DNA from: an uncultured Bacteroidales bacterium
Lineage (GTDB): Bacteria > Bacteroidota > Bacteroidia > Bacteroidales > P3
Length of the DNA stretch: 36,608 nt
Direction of reading: 5' to 3'
Assembly: GCA_905236645.1 (NCBI GenBank)
Contig: CAJOMZ010000037.1
Coordinates: 1-36,608, forward strand
Part shown: in pieces, positions 28,923-36,608 of the stretch
Numbering within the stretch: position 1 is the stretch's first letter
Layout: the number at the start of each line of letters is the position of its first letter
Notes under the pieces: model-generated
Databases searched by the model: none
What the model was told of the DNA's origin: nothing
Seen by the model: only the letters and a program-made list of their open reading frames with translations
Translations under genes and position numbers: made by a program

Positions 28923-28930
28923 GCAAATAT
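28923..28930 (-). promoter_or_regulatory. -7 box TATATTTG upstream of rocD
   Basis: Minus strand TTCAAAAAAAAGTGTATATTTGCAGC. Confidence 0.6.
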
Positions 28931-29040
28931 ACACTTTTTTTTGAATACAACTGAAAAAAAGTGAAACTTTGTGTCTGCAGGCGTTCCGCGACACGCGACA
29001 GACACCCCGTCGCGGCCCCAGGCAAGCACCTCAGCCGTAT

Positions 29041-29158
29041 CCGCACCGCACCAACTCCGCTCGTTGTCCAGTTGTTGTCCGCTCGTTGTCCAGTTGTTGT
29101 CCAGTCATTGACTGGACAACAACTGGACAACAACTGGACAACAACTGGACAACGAACG
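29041..29158. repeat. 11-bp-phased TGTCCA inverted-repeat element (copy C)
   Basis: CCGCACCGCACCAACTCCGCTCGTTGTCCAG...: TGTCC at 29065, 29076, 29087 and 29098; GGACA at 29114, 29125, 29136 and 29147. The 46-nt arms differ at only 3 positions around centre CAGTCA-T-TGACTG. Confidence 0.93.
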
Positions 29159-29343
29159 AAGATACCTATAAACGCCTTAGACACAGCTAGTTATGCATTT
29201 TGATACAACACATTGGAAATCAGCAAGAAACGCAAAAACAGTATTTTCGGGGCAAAAACATCGCTTTTCGGCTGGCGACGCGGACCAAACCGAGCTTTGC
29301 TAAAAAAACATAAAAAAAAGTCTCGCACTTTATTTTTTTTGCG

Positions 29344-29351
29344 TACCTTTG
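29344..29351 (+). promoter_or_regulatory. -7 box TACCTTTG upstream of acyl-CoA synthetase
   Basis: TATTTTTTTTGCGTACCTTTGCA. Confidence 0.55.
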
Positions 29352-29436
29352 CATATTGGCAATAATGTGCCGACGCGCAGAACGGTCAATAGAAACAATT
29401 AAAAACCAGGCATTTAGAACAAAAGCAAACATAAAT

Positions 29437-31302
29437 ATGGAAATAGAAATCACCCGATTGTTCGACCTGTTGGACCACCTTGTCGTCAACCACCCGAAGG
29501 ACGACATCCTTGCCGGTAAAGTTAACGGCGAATGGGTGCGCTACAGCTCGCACGACTACTACAAATACGCCCATTTTATGGCCTACGGCCTTATGGAGTT
29601 GGGCATTGAGCCGGGCGACCGCGTCGTCACGATTTCCAACAACTGCCCCGAGTGGAACTTCATCGATATGGCGCTGGCCCTGACAGGGGCCATCCACGTG
29701 CCCGTCTACCCCACCCTGTCGACCGAGAACTATGTGCACATCTTCAAGCACAGCGGCGCCAAGATGCTGCTGGTCAGCAGCCAGGTGCTGCTGCGCCGCG
29801 TGCAGCCCGCCCTGCAGCAGCTGGAGACGGTTCCCGACATTTATACCCTTGTAGCCATCGAAGGCTACCACCGCACGCTCGAGATCCTCAAGTTGGGCAT
29901 CGCCAGCCGCGACAAGCATCTGGCCGAGCTGGAGCAGCGCAAGGCCGCCGTCAAGCCCGACGACTGGCTGACGCTGGTCTACACCAGCGGCACCACGGGC
30001 GACCCCAAGGGCGTGATGCTGAGCCACCGCAACATCTGCAGCAACTTCCTGGCCCACGCCAAGGTCAACCCTATGACGCCCGACTACCGCGTGCTGTCGT
30101 TCCTGCCTCTGAACCACGTCTTCGAGCGCTCGATGAACTACCATTTCCAGTATCTGGGCTGCAGCATCTACTATGCCGAAAGTATGGGCACCCTGCAGCG
30201 CGATATGCAGGACATCGGCTGCGGCGGCTTCTGCGCCGTGCCGCGCGTGCTCGAGATGTTCTACGACAAGCTCTATGCCGCCGGCAAGGACTTCCCTGCC
30301 ATCAAGAAGGCCATCTACTTCCGCGCGTTCAAGCACGGTATGCGCTTCGACAACGGCATCATCAAGAAGGTATCCGTCTGGTACCAGCTGATGCAGCACT
30401 TCTACGACCGTATGGTCTACCGCCACTGGCGCGAGAAATTCGGCGGCCGCCGTATGATCATCATCAGCGGAGGCAGCAGCATCCCCGAGCGCCTGGTGCG
30501 CCTCTTCAGCGCCGCCGGAATGAGCATCTACGAAGGCTACGGCCTCAGCGAGACCTCGCCCGTCATCGCTGTCAACAACCCTGTCGACAACCTGGTGCGC
30601 TTCGGCACCGTCGGCCCCGCCCTGAGCGGCACCGAGATGATGATTGCCGACGACGGCGAGATTCTGACCCGCGGACCGCACGTGATGATGGGCTACTACA
30701 AGGACCCCGACTACACGGCGCAGGTGATAGACAGCGACGGCTGGTTCCACACGGGCGACATAGGCAAGATAGTGGCCGGACGATACCTGAAAATCACCGA
30801 CCGCAAGAAGGACATCTTCAAACTGTCGGCAGGCAAATACGTGGCACCGCAAGTGCTTGAGAACAAACTGCGCGAGTCGGAGTACATCGACCAGGTGATG
30901 GTCGTCGGCGAAAACCAGAAGATTGCCGCCGCAATCATATCGCCCAACTTCAACACGCTGCACTACTGGGCCTTGAAACACCACCTGCACTATCGCGACA
31001 ACCCGCAGCTCATTTCGCTGCCCGAGGTCAACAAGAAGATGCAGGAGGTCATAGACCTGTACAACAAGGAGTTTGCGCCGCACGAACAGATTAAGAAGTT
31101 CCGACTGGTCAGCGAGGAGTGGACCACCAACAACGGACTGCTCTCGCCCACCCTCAAGCTGCGCCGCAACCTGCTACAGAACAAATACAAGGACCTTATC
31201 GTCGACATTTTCGGCAAGGCCGACGACACGAAAACCGGACTTTTCTCCGCGTTCCGCACTATCGAACTGCCGGCCATCAAGCTGCCATTCAAAGGAAATT
31301 AA
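29437..31302 (+). CDS. Long-chain fatty-acid-CoA ligase (AMP-forming)
   Basis: LTLVYTSGTTGDPKGVMLSHRNI, YEGYGLSETSPVIAVNN, GWFHTGDIGKIVAGRYLKITDRKKDIFKLSAGKYVAPQ. Confidence 0.95.
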   Translation: MEIEITRLFDLLDHLVVNHPKDDILAGKVNGEWVRYSSHDYYKYAHFMAYGLMELGIEPGDRVVTISNNCPEWNFIDMALALTGAIHVPVYPTLSTENYVHIFKHSGAKMLLVSSQVLLRRVQPALQQLETVPDIYTLVAIEGYHRTLEILKLGIASRDKHLAELEQRKAAVKPDDWLTLVYTSGTTGDPKGVMLSHRNICSNFLAHAKVNPMTPDYRVLSFLPLNHVFERSMNYHFQYLGCSIYYAESMGTLQRDMQDIGCGGFCAVPRVLEMFYDKLYAAGKDFPAIKKAIYFRAFKHGMRFDNGIIKKVSVWYQLMQHFYDRMVYRHWREKFGGRRMIIISGGSSIPERLVRLFSAAGMSIYEGYGLSETSPVIAVNNPVDNLVRFGTVGPALSGTEMMIADDGEILTRGPHVMMGYYKDPDYTAQVIDSDGWFHTGDIGKIVAGRYLKITDRKKDIFKLSAGKYVAPQVLENKLRESEYIDQVMVVGENQKIAAAIISPNFNTLHYWALKHHLHYRDNPQLISLPEVNKKMQEVIDLYNKEFAPHEQIKKFRLVSEEWTTNNGLLSPTLKLRRNLLQNKYKDLIVDIFGKADDTKTGLFSAFRTIELPAIKLPFKGN

Positions 31303-31366
31303 GGCAGCCTAAATCGGCAATAGTCAGATTGTTGGGCCATCCGGACCAGGGACCTGGCAAAAAAAA

Positions 31367-31398
31367 TTTGTGTACACCGGAAAAAAGTAGTACTTTTG
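31367..31398 (+). promoter_or_regulatory. Promoter TTTG-N20-TACTTTTG for tRNA-Gln
   Basis: TTTG 31367-31370, TACTTTTG 31391-31398, tRNA starts 31463. Confidence 0.7.
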
Positions 31399-31462
31399 CA
31401 GCCGGTTTTCTGGAGGATTCCAGGCGTTCCGACGCCCGTCACCCTCCGCCGGAAACAGAGTC

Positions 31463-31533
31463 TGTCCTATGGTGTAATGGTAGCACACCAGATTTTGGTT
31501 CTGTTTGTCGAGGTTCGAATCCTCGTAGGACAA
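31463..31533 (+). tRNA. tRNA-Gln (anticodon UUG)
   Basis: TGTCCTATGGTGTAATGGTAGCACACCAGATTTTGGTTCTGTTTGTCGAGGTTCGAATCCTCGTAGGACA; loop TTTTGGT. Confidence 0.95.
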
Positions 31534-31536
31534 CAA

Positions 31537-31563
31537 AAAGCCCCCGCTTTCGCGAGGGCTTTC
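31537..31563 (+). terminator. Terminator after tRNA-Gln
   Basis: AAAGCCCCCGC-tttc-GCGAGGGCTTT. Confidence 0.8.
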
Positions 31564-31588
31564 GTTTTAACACAAATCGATCATTAGA

Positions 31589-31710
31589 CTTTATGTCAGC
31601 TTTGTATTTGTTCCGGGCAGATTGGCCGCGTCGCCATCGAAGGCGTAGCGGGCTACGGCGAGACGGCGAGGTGGACAAGATGCCGAAAGAAATGCAAAGC
31701 TGACATAAAG
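31589..31710. repeat. MITE-like long imperfect palindrome with perfect 16-bp terminal inverted repeats
   Basis: CTTTATGTCAGCTTTG ... CAAAGCTGACATAAAG; interior folds back imperfectly to a central CGTAG-CGGG-CTACG; flanked on both sides by AGA. Confidence 0.8.
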
Positions 31711-31718
31711 AGACATTG

Positions 31719-31766
31719 TTCGGGTCTTATTTTATAGTCTGTCGGTCTAATGACCGATTTGGGTTT
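31719..31766 (+). repeat. Small hairpin repeat, copy Y
   Basis: TTCGGGTCTTATTTTATAGTCTGTCGGTCTAATGACCGATTTGGGTTT; same leader and TCGGTC-N4-GACCGA hairpin as copy X. Confidence 0.6.
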
Positions 31767-31780
31767 AATATCGGCGACTT

Positions 31781-32215
31781 TTAGAAGTTGCGTATGACGC
31801 TGACCTTGAACTTCAGCGTGCCGATGTTGGCCATCGACGCCGGGGTGTTGAAGTCGGTGTCCTTGATTTTGAAGGTGATCTTGCCCGGCTCTATGTCATA
31901 CTCGAAGCGCTCCTGGTAGGGGATTCCTGCATCGTCGGTGAAGTACATCGTGTAGGGCAGGATGTTGTCGCGGCCGTCATCGTCGAGATAATAGGCCATA
32001 ACCACGCCGTTCATAATGACCTCGTTGTCGATGTCGATGTTCTCCCATTCGGAATAGGCGTAATCGGTGGTGTAGGTACCGTCGTCGTAGGTCGTGATGG
32101 CATAGTTCCACTGGTTGGGTTTCACCGTGTAGTAAGAGGTGATCACCCTTGCTTTTTCGCCGCAACCCGTCAGCAAAACGAAGGCGGCAATCATAGGTAA
32201 GATTAACTTTTTCAT
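31781..32215 (-). CDS. Hypothetical lipoprotein
   Basis: MKKLILPMIAAFVLLTGCGEKARV lipobox; -7 box upstream at 32263-32270. Confidence 0.78.
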   Translation of the reverse strand: MKKLILPMIAAFVLLTGCGEKARVITSYYTVKPNQWNYAITTYDDGTYTTDYAYSEWENIDIDNEVIMNGVVMAYYLDDDGRDNILPYTMYFTDDAGIPYQERFEYDIEPGKITFKIKDTDFNTPASMANIGTLKFKVSVIRNF

Positions 32216-32262
32216 TGTTTTATGCTTTTTTTAATTGTTATTATGCTATATGTTTGCCACTG

Positions 32263-32270
32263 CAAAGATA
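32263..32270 (-). promoter_or_regulatory. -7 box TATCTTTG
   Basis: Minus strand ATTCAAAAAAAAATACTATCTTTGCA. Confidence 0.6.
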
Positions 32271-32426
32271 GTATTTTTTTTTGAATTGTTTTGGTTTTGC
32301 ATTTTTTTCACAATGCAAAAGTACACAGACCCTTGCAAGTAAAACCCGACTGTGTCGACTATTTTTCCCCTTTTTGCGGGGAAAACCCAGCCCGGAAACG
32401 CAACAGCCTGGTTCCAAGCATCTCGT

Positions 32427-34877
32427 CTACCTGAGGTGCACCATTGTTATGCCGTCGCCGCCAAGTTCGACAGGTGCGGAATGGAACGATTTGACCTCGG
32501 GCATCGACTGCAGCTGCTGGCGGATTATGGTTTTGAGTATACCGTAGCCTTTGCCGTGGAGTATCTGCAGTTCCTTTTCGCTGAGCAGCTGGGCGTCGTC
32601 GAGGAAGTGCTGCAGTTCCGTCAAGGCTTCCTCGGCGCGGTGGCCTCGCAGGTCGAGAGTGGGCTTGAAGTCCTTGCGCTTCTCGTTGATGTCGTCGTAG
32701 ATGGACTGGAAGCGGTTGTTGCGCTGTTGCGTTTTGTCGGTGGGAATAGCCTTCTTGCGTGTCTTCTGCAAACGGTCGAGCGCTATGGTCATACGTATGC
32801 TGTTGCTTTCCACCATCGCCTTTTTGCCATTGAGTTCAACCAGTTGGCCGTAGGTGTCGCCGGCGTCGATACGCACTATGTCGCCCACTTGCAGCGGCCC
32901 GTCGGCAGGAAGTATCTCGTCGGTATCGTCCTGCTTACGGGGCTCGGGCTCGGCAGAGGCCTTGTGCTGTGCCCGCTGTTGCCTGCGGCGACGGTCGTGC
33001 TCCTGCTGCTGGTGTTCCAGTGCTTCGGCCTCGCCACGCATCTGTTCGCGCGCCTGTTGCGTGCGCTCACGCTCGGCGTTGGCCTCCTTTATGTCGGCGA
33101 TAGTGCGCTCTACCGTGCGGTTGGCATCGGACAATATCTGGCGGGCCTGCTGGCGAGCCTCGCTGAGGATGTCGTATTTCTTGCTTTCCAGCTTCTCGGT
33201 AAGCTTCTGGTACTTGGTTATCACTTCGTTGAGGAAGTTGTCAGACATTTCGAGTTCGGCGCGCTGACGGGCTATTTCCTGCTTGTCGAGCTCTATCTGC
33301 TGCAGTTGGTGCTCGAAGTTGAGCATTTCGGTGCCGACCTTGCCTTCCGCAGCTTCAAGGATGTCAAGCGGAAATCCTATCTTGGTGGCAATCTCGAACG
33401 CGAACGAGCTTCCCGGATGCCCCACCGAGAGGCGGTAGAGCGGCACCATTCGTTCGGTGTCGAACAGCATTGCGCCGTTGAGTATGCCCTCGTAGCGGTC
33501 GGCCAGCAGCTTGAGGTCTGCAAAGTGGGTCGTGACCACTCCGAACGAACGACGGCGGTAAAGCTCTTCCAACAGCGCCTCGGCAATGGCGCAGCCCGAG
33601 CGCGGCTCGGTGCCGCCACCAAGCTCGTCGAGGAGGAACAGCGTCTTGCCATCGGCATTGGCAAGCAGCTGCTTCATATTCTGCAGGTGCGAAGAGTAAG
33701 TGCTGAGGTCGTTCTCCAGCGACTGCTGGTCGCCGATGTCGATGAAAATGCTGTCGAAGATACCGAATTCCGACGTCTCGCGGCACGGGACAAGCAGTCC
33801 GCATTGCAGCATATACTGTATCAGTCCCACGGCCTTGAGGCACACCGACTTGCCGCCGGCATTGGGCCCTGAGACAATCAGTATGCGCCGGTCACCGTCG
33901 AGGGTCAGACTGAAGGGCACCACCTCCTTGCGCTGGGCCTTGTGGTTGAGATAGAGCAACGGGTGGCGTGCCTCGAGCCATCCTATCATAGGACGCTCGT
34001 TGAGCACAGGCATTACGGCGTTGATAGAGAGCGCAAAGCGAGCTTTGGCACGGATAAAGTCGATGCGTGCCAGAAACCAGTAGGCATTGATAACCTGCTG
34101 TAGCTGAGGGCGTATGTAGTCGGTGAAGGCCGCAAGTATCTTCTGTATCTCGTGGCGCTCGGCAAACTCCAGTTCGCGCAGGTCGTTGTTGAGCTCCACC
34201 ACCTCCGACGGCTCAAGGAAAGCCGTCTGGCGTGTGGCCGACTCATCCTGTATGATACCCTTTATCTTGCGCCTGTGGGTGTCGAGCATAGGTATCACGA
34301 GGCGCCCGTTACGAATGGTCACCTCGGCATTCTCCGGCGCCCAGCCCTCGCGCTTGGCGCGGCTCAGCGAGCGGCTTATCTGCGCATCCACCTCGTTGCG
34401 CTTGCGCGTCATCTGGCGCCTGATGTCCTGCAACGTCGGCGACGCGTCGTCGAATATCTCGCCTTTGTCGTCCACTATCTTGCCGAGCCGACGCATTATA
34501 TTGGCATCAAGCTCGACGCGCTCAGCAAGGGCAAATAGCGACGGGTACTTGGCCCCGCCGTCGGCCAGCAGGAAACGCAGGCAGGCAGTGAGCGTCTGCA
34601 GCGAAGCCTTGAAGTCGGGCAAGGCCTCGAGTTCAATGACCGTCCCTGCCACCTTGAGTCGGTTCAGCTCCTCGCTGAGGTCGATAAAGTCCTGCGACGG
34701 GAAGCTGTTCTCCATCAGCAATATCTGACGGAACTCCTCTGTTTGCCTGAGCTCGCGCTCTATTCGCTCGGGGTTCGAGCTGAAAGCCATCTCCCCCACC
34801 ATCCTCTCGGCCAGCGCATTGGTGGTCTCAGCCGCCACAAGCTCTCGTATCTTGTCAAAAGACAGTTTTTGTTCCAT
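32427..34877 (-). CDS. mutS2: Endonuclease MutS2
   Basis: ILIVSGPNAGGKSVCLKAVGLIQYMLQCGLLVP, SLENDLSTYSSHLQNM, C-terminal Smr domain LDLRGHRAEEALTELQHFLDDAQL...ILHGKGYGILKTIIRQQL. Confidence 0.96.
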   Translation of the reverse strand: MEQKLSFDKIRELVAAETTNALAERMVGEMAFSSNPERIERELRQTEEFRQILLMENSFPSQDFIDLSEELNRLKVAGTVIELEALPDFKASLQTLTACLRFLLADGGAKYPSLFALAERVELDANIMRRLGKIVDDKGEIFDDASPTLQDIRRQMTRKRNEVDAQISRSLSRAKREGWAPENAEVTIRNGRLVIPMLDTHRRKIKGIIQDESATRQTAFLEPSEVVELNNDLRELEFAERHEIQKILAAFTDYIRPQLQQVINAYWFLARIDFIRAKARFALSINAVMPVLNERPMIGWLEARHPLLYLNHKAQRKEVVPFSLTLDGDRRILIVSGPNAGGKSVCLKAVGLIQYMLQCGLLVPCRETSEFGIFDSIFIDIGDQQSLENDLSTYSSHLQNMKQLLANADGKTLFLLDELGGGTEPRSGCAIAEALLEELYRRRSFGVVTTHFADLKLLADRYEGILNGAMLFDTERMVPLYRLSVGHPGSSFAFEIATKIGFPLDILEAAEGKVGTEMLNFEHQLQQIELDKQEIARQRAELEMSDNFLNEVITKYQKLTEKLESKKYDILSEARQQARQILSDANRTVERTIADIKEANAERERTQQAREQMRGEAEALEHQQQEHDRRRRQQRAQHKASAEPEPRKQDDTDEILPADGPLQVGDIVRIDAGDTYGQLVELNGKKAMVESNSIRMTIALDRLQKTRKKAIPTDKTQQRNNRFQSIYDDINEKRKDFKPTLDLRGHRAEEALTELQHFLDDAQLLSEKELQILHGKGYGILKTIIRQQLQSMPEVKSFHSAPVELGGDGITMVHLR

Positions 34878-34897
34878 ACCGTTCTTGCGCGAGGATA

Positions 34898-36232
34898 CTA
34901 ATAAGTAAACTTCAACCGCTCGATGATGTCGCGCTCACGCACGTCGACAAGGCCGTCCGACGAGGATAGCTCCTGCATACGCTTAATGGTCATCTCGGCA
35001 TTTTCACGGCTATGGAACTTGAAGTCGTCGTCGGTCAGGAAGCTGCTGTCCGTCGAACCAAGCAGGCTTAGCAGCTGCTCTTGCTCGGCCGAGCTCAACT
35101 GGTTAATGTCGCGTATGCTCAGCGTCAGAGCCTGCTTCTCCTCGTCGCTCACGCTGCCGTCGGCAACGGCGATGGCAATCAGCAGCCTGATGGTGCGCCG
35201 CAAGTCCTCTTTGTCCTTGAAACTGTCGGTCTTGCCTATGTTGCCGAAGAAACGGCTTATGCCCTTGATGCGGTCCTTGACGCCGCTGACAACCTTGCTG
35301 CCACTGCTCTCCAAGTCGAGCACTATCTCCGCGTCGCCGTCGGGGTCTATCACGGCTCCGGTGTGTATCTTGCTTGTCAGCACATTGCGATAGGCAAATG
35401 TATAGCAGGGTATTATGCGGTAATAGACATCCTCGATGGCATTCCCCTCGCCCGCCTTGTCGTGCAGCACATCGATATACGGCTCGAAATCAGCAGGGTA
35501 CTGCCTCAAATCCTCGCCGTTGATGCGGGCAAGCATACGCGTAAGCGTCGAGTCATCGCCCTTGTGAGCCTCGAGCGTACTTGCCTTAAGGTTCTCTATT
35601 TCACCTTCCAAGCAGCGCAAAATGCTCACTTTCTTCTCACTTACCACCGGCGAGAACCACGACAGCGAGGCCACACGTCCCGTGCCCTTGCATTCGGGAC
35701 ACTCGACCTTTGTCGGCCGCCCGTCCTTGTTCAGACTGCTTACAGTCTTGGTTCCCTTGCAGTTAGGGCAGTCCGACAGGCTGCACTCGGCCCGCACCGC
35801 AAAGTCGGGCTGGCTCTTGGCAAGCCGGTCGCCATCCGTAAGCAGACGAATGCTGCCGAGGTCAATGTCGCGGCCTCCGTTCTTAAGTTCCGACAGTTTC
35901 TTCTTTGCATTGCTGAAAAAACCTTTGCCAGAGACCTTGGGCGCCGCCTTGATCTGCGACACAAGCACCTTGTCCACAGGAATATAGGCCACCGAACCCG
36001 TCCGACTGTCGCCGTTGCCGAGCGAGAATATCTCGGCGTTCAGCTGCTTCTCCAGTCCTTCGTCGACAGCAACCGCAGCGCTGCCCGAACGGAACTCCAC
36101 CTTCTGCACCGCCGCACGGATGTAGCAGTACCTGAATTCCTTAACCGCCACGGCATTGTCGATGATGATGCTGTTGTAATGCGTGGGTTCCAACTCTTTA
36201 ATCAATTCGCTAAGTTTGCCAAGTGTAAGCAT
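34898..36232 (-). CDS. Protein with DnaJ-type CxxCxG zinc motifs and C-terminal TerB-like helical domain
   Basis: CPNCKGTKTVSS...CPECKGTGRVASL; LLIAIAVADGSVSDEEKQALTLSIRDI near the C-terminus. Confidence 0.72.
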   Translation of the reverse strand: MLTLGKLSELIKELEPTHYNSIIIDNAVAVKEFRYCYIRAAVQKVEFRSGSAAVAVDEGLEKQLNAEIFSLGNGDSRTGSVAYIPVDKVLVSQIKAAPKVSGKGFFSNAKKKLSELKNGGRDIDLGSIRLLTDGDRLAKSQPDFAVRAECSLSDCPNCKGTKTVSSLNKDGRPTKVECPECKGTGRVASLSWFSPVVSEKKVSILRCLEGEIENLKASTLEAHKGDDSTLTRMLARINGEDLRQYPADFEPYIDVLHDKAGEGNAIEDVYYRIIPCYTFAYRNVLTSKIHTGAVIDPDGDAEIVLDLESSGSKVVSGVKDRIKGISRFFGNIGKTDSFKDKEDLRRTIRLLIAIAVADGSVSDEEKQALTLSIRDINQLSSAEQEQLLSLLGSTDSSFLTDDDFKFHSRENAEMTIKRMQELSSSDGLVDVRERDIIERLKFTY

Positions 36233-36258
36233 ATTATCAAGATTATAGATTTACTGAA

Positions 36259-36608
36259 CTAATTGCAGGATGCCATCAGGCCGCCGTCGAAATCGAGATT
36301 GAACGGCCAGTGCTGACGGAAAGTGTCGAGCGACGCAGCGCCGAGGGTCGCCGCGATGATACGCTCGGAAGGGGCCGCGGCGTCGAGCGACGGCGCTATC
36401 TCGCTCATCGGCAAGCCCTTATAATCGACTATGGCCGAGCAGCCTGCATAGTCGATGCCGGTGCTGTCGCGCCCCACACGGTTGCAGCCCACGGCATACG
36501 ACAGGTTCTCGATGGCACGTGCGCGGAGCAGTGTGCGCCAAGCCTCATAGCGCGAGCCGGGCCAGTTGGCGCATACCAGCAGCAGGTCGTAGTCCCAGTC
36601 GGCCGTAT
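36259..36608 (-). CDS. Carbon-nitrogen hydrolase (omega-amidase/nitrilase family), 5' end outside the window
   Basis: Reverse strand ...DWDYDLLLVCANWPGSRYEAWRTLLRARAIENLSYAVGCNRVGRDSTGIDYAGCSAIVDYKG...: nitrilase Cys-Ala-Asn-Trp-Pro active site. Confidence 0.88.
   Translation of the reverse strand, partial: TADWDYDLLLVCANWPGSRYEAWRTLLRARAIENLSYAVGCNRVGRDSTGIDYAGCSAIVDYKGLPMSEIAPSLDAAAPSERIIAATLGAASLDTFRQHWPFNLDFDGGLMASCN

Noticed and set aside
29041-29158. CRISPR array
   Set aside because: Units are spaced 11 bp with no unique spacers and invert at a centre; this is a palindromic phased array.
29386-31083. 565-aa minus-strand ORF opposite the acyl-CoA ligase
   Set aside because: Antisense shadow ORF from GC-rich codon bias; low-complexity Val/Ala/His-rich translation; the plus-strand protein has clear family motifs.
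32363-32385. TTTTCCCC-tttttgc-GGGGAAAA as mutS2 terminator
   Set aside because: The stem is real, but on the mutS2 transcript side it is followed by A-rich rather than U-rich sequence, so the assignment is not secure.
32352-33872. 506-aa plus-strand ORF
   Set aside because: Antisense shadow of mutS2.

Overview
Chromosomal window from a Bacteroidetes genome, probably Bacteroidales. This rests on the TANNTTTG -7 promoter boxes, T9SS-style C-termini, lipoproteins and the Bacteroidetes-type omega-like subunit. Most of it is housekeeping: guaA (partial), bamD, an RpoZ-like ORF, coaBC, an MltD-like transglycosylase, uvrA, a DUF819 protein, a metallophosphoesterase, tex, nadD, parE, tRNA-Leu(UAG), a C10 protease next to a lipoprotein, dsbD, initiator tRNA-fMet, a GH29 fucosidase, rocD, a long-chain acyl-CoA synthetase, tRNA-Gln(UUG), mutS2 and a nitrilase C-terminus. 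Two signals stand out that gene annotation does not explain. (1) A family of about 100-bp inverted-repeat elements is built from short motifs repeated at exactly 11-bp spacing. The motif differs between copies (TGTACA in two, TGTCCA in one, TCAAAG in a degenerate one), but the leader AAGGTACCAACTCCG-like sequence and the layout are kept. One copy sits in each of the four long divergent intergenic regions. (2) A by-eye scan found no CATG tetranucleotide anywhere in 36.6 kb, where about 140 would be expected at uniform composition. This shows up as codons ending in T/G/A before nearly every ATG. Other leads are a 122-bp MITE-like hairpin with perfect 16-bp termini, a pair of homologous small hairpin elements, a 7-bp repeat in a signal-peptide coding region (possible phase variation), a candidate protease/inhibitor operon and a histone-tail-like protein next to parE.
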